From Chloroflexota bacterium (GTDB lineage: Bacteria; Chloroflexota; Anaerolineae; Aggregatilineales; Phototrophicaceae): a stretch of 6,287 nucleotides of DNA. The translations under genes and the position numbers were made by a program. Under the pieces are notes generated by a model that searched no databases, was not told where the DNA came from, and saw nothing but the letters and a program-made list of their open reading frames with translations. Location of the stretch: positions 1-6,287 of the forward strand of contig JAEVZT010000226.1 of assembly GCA_023392115.1 (NCBI GenBank). The letters are read 5' to 3'. This document shows, one piece after another, positions 1 through 5,591 of the stretch (position 1 is the first letter of the stretch; every line of letters begins with the position of its first letter).

Positions 1-495
1 GAAGCCCATGTCGAGCATCCGGTCGGCTTCGTCGAGGACGAAGATTTCGACGGTGTCCAGCTTCACGATCCGCTGGTTCATTAGGTCGAGCAGGCGACCG
101 GGCGTCGCGACGAGGACATCCGCCCCGCGCCGCAGCTGGTCAACCTGCGGCTGCTGCCCCACACCGCCGAAGATGACGATCGACTTCAAGCCGGTATGGC
201 GACCATAAACGGTGAAGCTGTCGCCGATTTGAGTCGCCAGTTCGCGCGTTGGCGACAGCACCAGCACGCGGAGCCCGCCGCGCCGGCGGTTCTCGTTCGC
301 CGCGACTAGGCGCTGCAAGATTGGCAGCGCGAACGCGGCAGTTTTGCCCGTGCCGGTCTGCGCGCAGCCGATCAGGTCTTTCCCCGCCAGTACGTGCGGG
401 ATCGCCTGCGCCTGAATCGGGGTTGGTTCGTCATAGCCCTCGGCGCGCACGGCGCGCAGCAAAGGTTCAATCAGTTTCAAATCTCGAAATTGCAT
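1..495 (-). CDS. DEAD-box ATP-dependent RNA helicase, RhlE-like (N-terminal part, cut by window edge)
   Basis: Reading the minus strand from the ATG at 495 gives 165 open codons to the window edge. The RecA-like domain 1 motifs of an RNA helicase are all in order. The Q motif is around residues 20-33 ([14 protein letters not shown]). Walker A/motif I is AQTGTGKT (45-52), motif Ia is PTRELA (82-87), the GG motif is at 110-111, motif Ib is TPGR (131-134) and motif II is DEAD (155-158). Such proteins unwind short RNA duplexes with ATP in ribosome assembly or RNA decay, in the cytoplasm. The very short N-terminus before the Q motif and [16 protein letters not shown] are typical of the RhlE/CsdA-type group. 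A GAGG (complement of 500-503) lies four bases before the ATG and supports this start. Motifs III-VI and the C-terminus lie outside the window. The gene is divergent from the sugar operon and probably unrelated to it in function. The family call is firm; the exact subfamily is not. Confidence 0.95.
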   Translation of the reverse strand, partial: MQFRDLKLIEPLLRAVRAEGYDEPTPIQAQAIPHVLAGKDLIGCAQTGTGKTAAFALPILQRLVAANENRRRGGLRVLVLSPTRELATQIGDSFTVYGRHTGLKSIVIFGGVGQQPQVDQLRRGADVLVATPGRLLDLMNQRIVKLDTVEIFVLDEADRMLDMGF

Positions 496-555
496 GTAGC
501 CTCAAAATCAAATGGATGCAGCCGAAATAAACCGGCGCACTGCTGTCAACAGAAT

Positions 556-595
556 CCGTTGAGCGTGAACGGGGATTTAACTGTGGAGCGTTAAA
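556..595 (-). other. Two adjacent small hairpins in the helicase 5' leader
   Basis: Two perfect inverted repeats lie next to each other. CCGTT (556-560) pairs with AACGG (568-572) around a 7-base loop. TTTAAC (576-581) pairs with GTTAAA (590-595) around an 8-base loop. An alternative pairing, GCGTT/AACGC at 588-599, overlaps the second. They fall in the roughly 125-base untranslated leader predicted for the helicase mRNA. Long structured leaders are known for cold-inducible DEAD-box helicase genes, but these stems are short and could be chance. There is no U-run that would make either a terminator. Confidence 0.3.
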
Positions 596-627
596 ACGCA
601 CTGATCATTCTCAGCCTCAACCAGCGC

Positions 628-656
628 ATTATAGCACAGATTACGTCTTGGGTCGA
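628..656 (-). promoter_or_regulatory. Predicted sigma-70-type extended -10 promoter for the helicase
   Basis: On the minus strand the perfect -10 box TATAAT (633-628) is directly preceded by TGC, an extended -10 element. At a 17-base spacing the -35 position reads TCGACC (656-651), four of six matches to TTGACA. Transcription would start near 621, giving a leader of about 125 bases before the helicase ATG at 495. This is prediction from consensus only. Confidence 0.6.
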
Positions 657-672
657 CGGTCGTCCAGATGAG

Positions 673-701
673 TTGACACGATTTGCTTTCTATGCTAAGT
701 T
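673..701 (+). promoter_or_regulatory. Predicted sigma-70-type promoter for the regulator gene and sugar operon
   Basis: A perfect -35 box TTGACA (673-678) is followed after 17 bases by TAAGTT (696-701), a weak -10 with three of six matches. TGC immediately upstream makes it an extended -10. The start of transcription would be near 708, about 90 bases before the regulator ATG. An alternative, weaker pair is TTGCTT (684-689) with TAACAT (707-712). I see no second clear promoter before the aldo/keto reductase, so this one may serve the whole cluster. Confidence 0.55.
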
Positions 702-726
702 ATGGATAACATGTTACCGTTAACAC
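699..726 (+). repeat. Two tandem 14-base units of GTTA-N4-TAAC dyads
   Basis: Unit one, GTTATGGATAACAT (699-712), and unit two, GTTACCGTTAACAC (713-726), match at 10 of 14 positions. Each is itself a dyad with GTTA and TAAC arms. The junction forms a third perfect 10-base palindrome, TAACATGTTA (707-716). The array overlaps the end of the predicted -10 box and the start of transcription, a placement expected for repressor binding. Confidence 0.55.
711..726 (+). promoter_or_regulatory. Probable operator for the LacI-family regulator
   Basis: ATGTTACCGTTAACAC is an imperfect 16-base dyad (six of eight base pairs symmetric) centred on a CpG at 718-719, the usual centre of LacI-family operators. 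It matches 11 of 12 fixed positions of ATGTTA-N4-TAACAT, the site I recall for E. coli GntR. The regulator encoded 72 bases downstream shares the GntR-type recognition-helix sequence MTVSR. It lies at about +4 to +19 of the predicted transcript, so binding should block initiation. Autoregulation is inferred, not shown. Confidence 0.6.
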
Positions 727-797
727 AGGAATGTGTCCGGCAGTATTACGCATTTACGGCGTCGGAAGCGGTCTAGCGCGCCTGTGAGGGGCAGTTC

Positions 798-1814
798 ATG
801 AGCACAATCGGGGATGTAGCAAAGCGCGCGGGTGTATCGACAATGACCGTCTCGCGCGTGATCAACAATTCAGGCTACATCAGTCAGGAGACGCGCCGCC
901 GCGTTGAGGAAGCAATTGCCGAACTCGGCTATGTGCCGAACGCGCTCGCCCGCAGCCTGCGTTTCAAGCAGACGAAGACAATCGCCCTCGTCCTGACCGA
1001 CATCACCAACCCATTTTTCACAACTGTCGCGCGCGGCGTCGAGGATGTCGCCAGCGAGCAGGGTTTCAGCGTCATGTTCTGCAACACCGACGAGTCGCCG
1101 AATGAAGAAGCGAATTACCTGAACGTACTCGTGCAGAAGCAGGTCGACGGCGTGCTGCTCGTGCCGGCGCGCTGCTCGGTCGACTCGGTGGCGTTCTTGC
1201 AGGAACGCAGCGTGCCGTTCGTCATCCTTGACCGGCACATCGACGGTGTGAACGTCGACACAGTCCGCTGCGACTCGGAGCAGGGCGCTTACGAATTGAT
1301 GCGCCATCTGCTCGATCTTGGTCACGAACGGATCGCCATTCTCAGCGGTTCGCTGGAAGTATCGACGTCTGCCGATCGGGTTGCTGGTTACAGACGCGCT
1401 TTCGCCGAAGCGGGACTGGCGCATGATCCCGACTTAGTATTTTACGGTTCGTTCACGCAGGAGAGCGGCTACCGCGCGACACAGCAGGCGCTTGCGCTGA
1501 CACCCAAACCGACAGCCATCTTTGCTGCCAACAATTTCATCGCTGTCGGCGCGCTGCGCGTGATTCGTGAAATGGGGCTGCGCGTGCCTGAGGATATTTC
1601 TGTCGTGACGATTGACGACCCGCTGGCGTCACTCGTCATCGAACCGTTCCTGACAGTCGTTGCCCAGCCAGCCTATCAGATGGGGCGCGAGGCGACATCG
1701 CTGCTGCTCGACCGGCTGTCGGGCAGAGATGATAACCCCCCGCGCGAAATCATCCTGCCCGTCGAATGCATCGTACGCAGGTCGAGCGGTCCCGTGCCGG
1801 TCAACATGGTGTAA
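798..1814 (+). CDS. LacI-family transcriptional regulator
   Basis: A 338-residue protein of normal length for the LacI/GalR family: a DNA-binding domain followed by a periplasmic-binding-protein-like sugar sensor. The helix-turn-helix is at residues 3-23, with recognition helix VSTMTVSRVI (13-22). The hinge region ends with YVPNALARSLR (45-55). The sensor domain starts around residue 61 with IALVLTDITNPFF. It carries the conserved ligand-site arginine R194 in the ADRVAGY segment and the acidic pair D273-D274 in TIDDP. The ATG at 798 has a strong GAGGGG (786-791) six bases upstream and gives the canonical N-terminus. It is first in the plus-strand cluster and probably represses itself and the catabolic genes through the 711-726 dyad. 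The effector cannot be read from the sequence; by context it is likely a sugar, sugar alcohol or phosphorylated intermediate of the pathway. Confidence 0.95.
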   Translation: MSTIGDVAKRAGVSTMTVSRVINNSGYISQETRRRVEEAIAELGYVPNALARSLRFKQTKTIALVLTDITNPFFTTVARGVEDVASEQGFSVMFCNTDESPNEEANYLNVLVQKQVDGVLLVPARCSVDSVAFLQERSVPFVILDRHIDGVNVDTVRCDSEQGAYELMRHLLDLGHERIAILSGSLEVSTSADRVAGYRRAFAEAGLAHDPDLVFYGSFTQESGYRATQQALALTPKPTAIFAANNFIAVGALRVIREMGLRVPEDISVVTIDDPLASLVIEPFLTVVAQPAYQMGREATSLLLDRLSGRDDNPPREIILPVECIVRRSSGPVPVNMV

Positions 1815-1842
1815 CAGCCATCTGTCTATGGCAAAAGTCCGA

Positions 1843-1895
1843 ACCTCACGCCGTACAACCTTCGGGCGGTTGAGCGAGGCGGAGCACGGCGAGGT
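1843..1895 (+). other. Possible folded leader upstream of the aldo/keto reductase
   Basis: In the 107-base gap after the regulator, ACCT (1843-1846) and CGCCGT (1849-1854) can pair with AGGT (1892-1895) and ACGGCG (1886-1891). This gives a ten-pair stem with a two-base bulge. It encloses a five-pair hairpin, CAACC (1856-1860) with GGTTG (1868-1872). The structure ends about 15 bases before the ribosome binding site. The nearest T-run (1905-1909) is ten bases past the stem, so it does not look like an intrinsic terminator. It may protect the 3' end of the regulator message or set expression ratios, or it may be chance in GC-rich DNA. Confidence 0.3.
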
Positions 1896-1910
1896 GACCT
1901 AAGCTTTTTG

Positions 1911-1915
1911 AGGAG
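1911..1915 (+). promoter_or_regulatory. Ribosome binding site fixing a GTG start
   Basis: AGGAG, within GAGGAGAG (1910-1917), lies six bases before the GTG at 1922. It is among the strongest Shine-Dalgarno sequences in the window and supports the GTG start for the aldo/keto reductase. No in-frame ATG is available between 1922 and the conserved core of the protein. Confidence 0.75.
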
Positions 1916-1921
1916 AGATTT

Positions 1922-2971
1922 GTGTCGCAAACCCAAGAAACACAACAATTTCAAGTCGCTGCCGACGCGATTGATCCGAATGTCGTGCCGCAGCGGACGC
2001 TCTATACCGGCGCGAAGATGCCGGCGATCGGACTGGGCACGTTCGGCTCCGATCGCTATTCGGGCGAGGCGATCGCCGCGGCGGTGAGAGGCGCGATCGC
2101 CGGCGGCTACCGTCACATCGACTGCGCCGCCGTCTACGGCAACGAGCATTTAATTGGCGAAGTGCTGCGCGAGGTGATCAACGGCGGAATCAAACGAGAG
2201 GAACTGTGGATCACGTCAAAGCTGTGGAACGACAAGCACGGCGAGGATGACGTCATCCCGGCATTCGAGAAGTCGCTGCGCGACCTTCAGCTTGATTACC
2301 TTGATCTATACCTGATCCACTGGCCGTTTCCGAACTACCACGCGCCGGGCGTCGACGTAAGCTCGCGCGACCCGCACGCCAAGCCGTACATCCACGAGAA
2401 CTACATGAAGACGTGGCGGCAGTTGGAAACGCTTGTCAAGCGGGGATTAGTGCGGCACATTGGCACGTCGAACATGACGCTCCCCAAGCTCAAGCTGCTG
2501 CTGCGCGACGCCGAGATCAAACCGGCGTGCAACGAGATGGAACTGCATCCCCATTTTCAGCAGCCGGAATTGTTCCGGTTCGTCGTCGACAACGGCATTG
2601 TCCCAATCGGTTTTTCGCCGATCGGCTCTCCGGCACGACCGGAACGTGACCGGACGCCTGAAGACACGGTCGATGTCGAAGATCCGGTGATCGTCAGCAT
2701 CGCCGAGCGGCTGAACGTGCATCCGGCGGTCGTGTGCATCAAATGGGCTGTTCAGCGCGGGCAGGTGCCGATCCCGTTCGCCGTCCGCCGCGAGCAGTAT
2801 ATGAGCAACCTGCGTGCGGTTGTCGGTGACTCGCTGACCGACGAGGACATGCAGGCGATCGCCGCGATCGACAAGGACTGCCGCCTGATTAAGGGGCAGG
2901 TGTTTCTGTGGAAAGACGATCAAACTTGGGAAGATCTGTGGGACGTGAACGGTGAGATCACCCCGCCATGA
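1922..2971 (+). CDS. Aldo/keto reductase, aldose-reductase-like
   Basis: A 349-residue cytoplasmic (alpha/beta)8-barrel oxidoreductase of the AKR superfamily. These enzymes reduce carbonyls, including aldoses to alditols, with NAD(P)H, or run the reverse reaction. The catalytic tetrad is complete: D67 (HIDCAAVYG), Y72, K100 (TSKLW) and H133 (LIHWP). The core begins with MPAIGLGTF (33-41), after an N-terminal extension of about 30 residues that is long for the family. GLVRHIGTSN (175-184) and NEMELHPH (204-211) are further signatures. The usual cofactor-phosphate motif near IPKSV...R reads IPFAVRREQ (284-292). The lysine and arginine that hold the 2'-phosphate of NADP are therefore missing, and cofactor preference may differ. 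The start is GTG with a strong ribosome site. The stop overlaps the kinase start by four bases (ATGA, 2968-2971), so the two are translationally coupled. The likely role is sugar/sugar-alcohol interconversion ahead of the kinase; the substrate is unknown. Confidence 0.9.
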   Translation: MSQTQETQQFQVAADAIDPNVVPQRTLYTGAKMPAIGLGTFGSDRYSGEAIAAAVRGAIAGGYRHIDCAAVYGNEHLIGEVLREVINGGIKREELWITSKLWNDKHGEDDVIPAFEKSLRDLQLDYLDLYLIHWPFPNYHAPGVDVSSRDPHAKPYIHENYMKTWRQLETLVKRGLVRHIGTSNMTLPKLKLLLRDAEIKPACNEMELHPHFQQPELFRFVVDNGIVPIGFSPIGSPARPERDRTPEDTVDVEDPVIVSIAERLNVHPAVVCIKWAVQRGQVPIPFAVRREQYMSNLRAVVGDSLTDEDMQAIAAIDKDCRLIKGQVFLWKDDQTWEDLWDVNGEITPP

Positions 2972-4551
2972 CCCGCCGATGTATTCTGACGATCGACGTT
3001 GGTACGTCAAGCACGAAAACGGCGCTCTGGGGTGAAGACGGTAGTCTGATCGCTGAAGCCGCTGACGCTTACGCCCTGCGCCGTCCCGAACCGCTGTGGG
3101 CGGAGATCGACGCCGAACGCTGGTGGCAAGCCGTCTGTACCACCGTCCGTCAAGTCGTAGCACAGAGCGGCGTCGATCCGCGCGACATCGCCGCGATCGG
3201 CGTTGATGCCGTCGGCTGGACGCTGGTTCCCGTTGATGCGGACGGCGATTCGCTGTCACCGGCGATGATCTGGCTTGACCGGCGCGCGGGCGTTGAAAGC
3301 GACGCGCTGCGGGCGCTGCCGGACGCGGATCGCTTCGTGCGGATGAACGCCAACCCGATCGACCCGGCTTACATCACGCCGAAACTGTTGTGGTTGAAAG
3401 CGAGCCGACCCGAGGTGTTTGAGAAGGCGCACACGTTTCTTGCGGCTACGGGCTTCATCGTGGCGCGCTTGACCGGCGAGTTTACGTGCGACTTGACTCA
3501 AGCGTATGGCTATCACTTCTTCGACATCCGCCGCGAGTGTTGGGACTCAGGGGCGGCACAGGCAATCGGTGTGCCGCTCGAAAAAATGCCGCGCCTCTGT
3601 GCGCCGGCGGAGATCGTTGGGACGGTGACGGCGCGCGCCGCCGACGCGGCCGGACTCACCGCCGGTATTCCCGTGATCGCCGGCTGCCTTGACGCGGCTG
3701 TAGGCGCGCTCGGCGCGGGCGTGACGCGCGTCGGACAGACGAATGAGCAGGGTGGGCAGGCGGGTGGAATGGCGGTGAGTCTTGACCGCGTCATCGTCGA
3801 GCCGCGGCTGATCTTCTCGCATCACGTCCTCGCAGGTCAATATCTGCTGCAAGCGGGTACTGTCGGCGGGGGATCGCTTGGATGGTTCCGCGATGTGCTC
3901 GGGCAGATCGAAGCGAGCGCCGGGGCGCTGCTTGACCGGAGCGCGTTCGAGCTGTTCAGCGCTCAGGCGGAGCGCACGCCGCCCGGCGCTCACGGCTTGA
4001 TCTTTCTGCCCTACATGGCGGGCGAGCGGACGCCGCTGTGGAGCAGCAGCGCGCGCGGCGGATTCTTCGGCTTGTCGTACAGCACGACGCGCGGCGATCT
4101 GCTGCGCGCGATCATGGAAGGCTGTGCTTTTGCCGTCTACGATAACTTGCGAATCGCCGAAGAACACGGCGTCAGCGTGAACGAGTATCTCGGTTCAGGC
4201 GGGGCGACGCACAGCGCGGTCTGGTGTCAGATCAAAGCAGACGTGTACGGCAAGCCGTTCACCATCGCCCGGCGCGCCGATGGCGGCGAAGGTGGGCACA
4301 GCCTCGGCTTGTTCGTGCTGGCGGCAAGCGCCGCGGGCTTGTGTGACGACGCCGGATCGTGTGTCGAACGGCTGACGCCGAACCGGCAGGTGTTTGAGCC
4401 TGATCCGGCGCGTCACGCGCTGTACGCCGATCTGTTTGAGGTTTACCGCAGTATTTCGCGCAGGCTGCTCGACGATTACGATCAGCTTGCGTCCATCTCT
4501 CGCAAATACGCGCTTGCAGGTCAGGCGCACTCAAAACGGATGGAGACATGA
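2968..4551 (+). CDS. FGGY-family carbohydrate kinase (xylulokinase-like, divergent substrate site)
   Basis: A 527-residue cytoplasmic sugar or polyol kinase with the two actin-like FGGY domains, transferring phosphate from ATP. Phosphate-1 loop: IDVGTSSTK (9-17). WLDRR (102-106) matches the WNDGR-type segment. The catalytic base is D242 in AGCLDAAVGALGAG. The adenosine-site loop is GSGGATHS (409-416). Length and order fit xylulokinase relatives. Two sites differ from E. coli XylB. Where XylB has the substrate-binding Met-His pair, this protein has G83-W84 (DAVGWT). Its phosphate-2 loop is GQAG (263-266) within EQGGQAGG, in place of GTSG. The substrate is therefore probably not xylulose. FGGY members also phosphorylate polyols (glycerol, erythritol), which suits the neighbouring reductase and polyol-phosphate dehydrogenase. 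Start and stop overlap the adjacent genes by four bases each (ATGA at 2968 and at 4548), so it sits in a tight operon. The ribosome site is weak, as expected for coupling. Confidence 0.9.
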   Translation: MTRRCILTIDVGTSSTKTALWGEDGSLIAEAADAYALRRPEPLWAEIDAERWWQAVCTTVRQVVAQSGVDPRDIAAIGVDAVGWTLVPVDADGDSLSPAMIWLDRRAGVESDALRALPDADRFVRMNANPIDPAYITPKLLWLKASRPEVFEKAHTFLAATGFIVARLTGEFTCDLTQAYGYHFFDIRRECWDSGAAQAIGVPLEKMPRLCAPAEIVGTVTARAADAAGLTAGIPVIAGCLDAAVGALGAGVTRVGQTNEQGGQAGGMAVSLDRVIVEPRLIFSHHVLAGQYLLQAGTVGGGSLGWFRDVLGQIEASAGALLDRSAFELFSAQAERTPPGAHGLIFLPYMAGERTPLWSSSARGGFFGLSYSTTRGDLLRAIMEGCAFAVYDNLRIAEEHGVSVNEYLGSGGATHSAVWCQIKADVYGKPFTIARRADGGEGGHSLGLFVLAASAAGLCDDAGSCVERLTPNRQVFEPDPARHALYADLFEVYRSISRRLLDDYDQLASISRKYALAGQAHSKRMET

Positions 4552-5588
4552 AAGCAGCAATTCTTGAAAACAAGGGCGTTCTAACATATACCGACGCCCC
4601 GACGCCCGCGCCGAAAGCGGGACATGTTCTGCTCGAGGTCAGAGCGGCGTCGATCTGTGGGTCGGACATCTCGCGTTACGCCAAGGGACATCGCGTCTAC
4701 CCGCTGATCCTCGGGCATGAGGTTGCCGGCGTGATCGCCGCCGTTGGCGCGGGCGTGAGTCAAGACCTGATCGGCAGGCATGCCGCCCTGATCCCGCTCG
4801 TGCCGTGTTTCGAATGTGAGCAGTGTCAACTCGGGCATTATTCAGCCTGTCACCGCTATTCGTTCATTGGCTCTCGACAGTCCGGCGGGTTTGCCGAGTA
4901 CGTCGAGCTGCCGGAGCGCAACGCCTTACTGCTGCCGGACGACATGCCGTTTGAGCATGCCGCGCTGATCGAACCGTCGACGGTCGCACGCCACATCCTC
5001 GACCTCGGCGAATTCAAAGCCGGGCAGACAGCAGTCGTCTTCGGCGCGGGGTCGATCGGCTTGATGGTTGTGCAGTGGCTGCGCATCCTCGGCGCGAAGC
5101 TGATCATTTGCACCGACGTCTCGTCGAGCAACCTAGAGATCGCGCGTAAGCTCGGCGCGCATGTGGTGCTCAACCCGCGCGTCGTCGACGTGCCCGCCGA
5201 GGTCAAGAAGCTCGCAGGCGACGGCGTTGACCTCGCGGTCGAGGCGGCGGGCGTGCCGCAAACGCTGATGCAGACCATTCCTGTCACGCGCCCGCGCGGG
5301 GCGATCGTCTGCGGCGGCAACCAGCCGCTCGACGCCAGCCTGCCGCTGACATTCATTGAGGATTTAATGCGGAAGGAACTGCGGCTCGTCGGCTGCTTTA
5401 TGTCGTACTCCGCGCCGTTCCCGGGTCACGAATGGACGGACACGGTACAGGCGATCATCGATGGGCAGCTCGACATGGACACCATGATCTCACATCACTA
5501 CCCGCTGTCGGCTGCAAGCGGCATTTTCCAGCAGATCGCCGCGCACGAACTGCCACACCGCAAGATCATTCTGCACCCGGAAGACTAG
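4548..5588 (+). CDS. gatD: Zinc-dependent medium-chain dehydrogenase, galactitol-1-phosphate 5-dehydrogenase-like
   Basis: A 346-residue cytoplasmic MDR-family dehydrogenase, the same length as E. coli GatD, which oxidises galactitol 1-phosphate to tagatose 6-phosphate with NAD+. Catalytic zinc ligands: C37 (CGSD), H57-E58 (GHE) and E142 (IEP). Structural zinc cysteines: C87, C90, C93, C101. The Rossmann loop is GAGSIG (165-170), with D189 at the end of the second strand, favouring NAD+ over NADP+. Several stretches match GatD as I remember it rather than generic sorbitol or threonine dehydrogenase: PLVPCFECEQC, the FIGSR.(S/D)GGFAEY segment (106-118), and RKEL...SYS.P.PG.EW near the C-terminus. 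The ATG overlaps the kinase stop (ATGA), with GGATGGAG (4538-4545) upstream, and the next gene begins three bases after the stop. The substrate is likely a hexitol or other polyol phosphate made by the upstream kinase. The family is certain; the exact substrate is inferred from resemblance and context. Confidence 0.85.
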   Translation: MKAAILENKGVLTYTDAPTPAPKAGHVLLEVRAASICGSDISRYAKGHRVYPLILGHEVAGVIAAVGAGVSQDLIGRHAALIPLVPCFECEQCQLGHYSACHRYSFIGSRQSGGFAEYVELPERNALLLPDDMPFEHAALIEPSTVARHILDLGEFKAGQTAVVFGAGSIGLMVVQWLRILGAKLIICTDVSSSNLEIARKLGAHVVLNPRVVDVPAEVKKLAGDGVDLAVEAAGVPQTLMQTIPVTRPRGAIVCGGNQPLDASLPLTFIEDLMRKELRLVGCFMSYSAPFPGHEWTDTVQAIIDGQLDMDTMISHHYPLSAASGIFQQIAAHELPHRKIILHPED

Positions 5589-5591
5589 TTG

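Larger units (their letters stand above)
496..797. other. Divergent intergenic regulatory region
   Basis: These 302 bases separate the helicase from the LacI-type regulator gene and are more AT-rich around 590-725 than the coding regions. I see no credible gene here; the two short plus-strand reading frames that reach to 530 and 594 start inside the helicase gene on the opposite strand and lack coding character. The region contains two back-to-back promoters whose -35 boxes are 16 bases apart (helicase 651-656, operon 673-678). It also contains two small inverted repeats in the helicase leader and a stack of GTTA/TAAC half-sites at 699-726. Positions 727-785, in the operon leader, show nothing I can name. 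Confidence 0.8.

Noticed and set aside
249..594. Two overlapping plus-strand open frames of 93 and 66 codons (249-530 and 394-594)
   Set aside because: Both begin antisense to the helicase N-terminus. The composition is Arg/Ala/Ser-rich and there is no convincing ribosome site, so no separate small gene is called.
870..1424. Minus-strand open frame of 184 codons inside the LacI-type regulator
   Set aside because: It is antisense to a full-length, motif-complete regulator, with no recognisable domain.
1843..1909. Intrinsic terminator after the regulator gene
   Set aside because: The T-run at 1905-1909 is ten bases beyond the stem and only five long, and the strong ribosome site follows at once. 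The geometry does not fit a terminator.
2071..2870. Repeated GCGATCGC octamers, as in cyanobacterial HIP1 elements
   Set aside because: The copies I saw, near 2070, 2095 and 2857, all encode Ala-Ile-Ala in frame in the reductase, so codon preference explains them. They are absent from the intergenic regions.
2447..3259. Long minus-strand open frame of 270 codons across the reductase/kinase junction
   Set aside because: It is antisense to two well-supported genes. Its translation is rich in Arg, His and Asp with no recognisable domain, as expected for a shadow frame in GC-rich DNA.
3547..4167. Minus-strand open frame of 206 codons inside the FGGY kinase
   Set aside because: It lies wholly antisense to a kinase with clear catalytic motifs; the low-complexity Ala/Arg composition shows no family signature.
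2968..4551. Naming the FGGY kinase xylB (xylulokinase)
   Set aside because: The Met-His substrate motif of XylB is not present and no xylose isomerase gene is visible, so a specific symbol is not justified.
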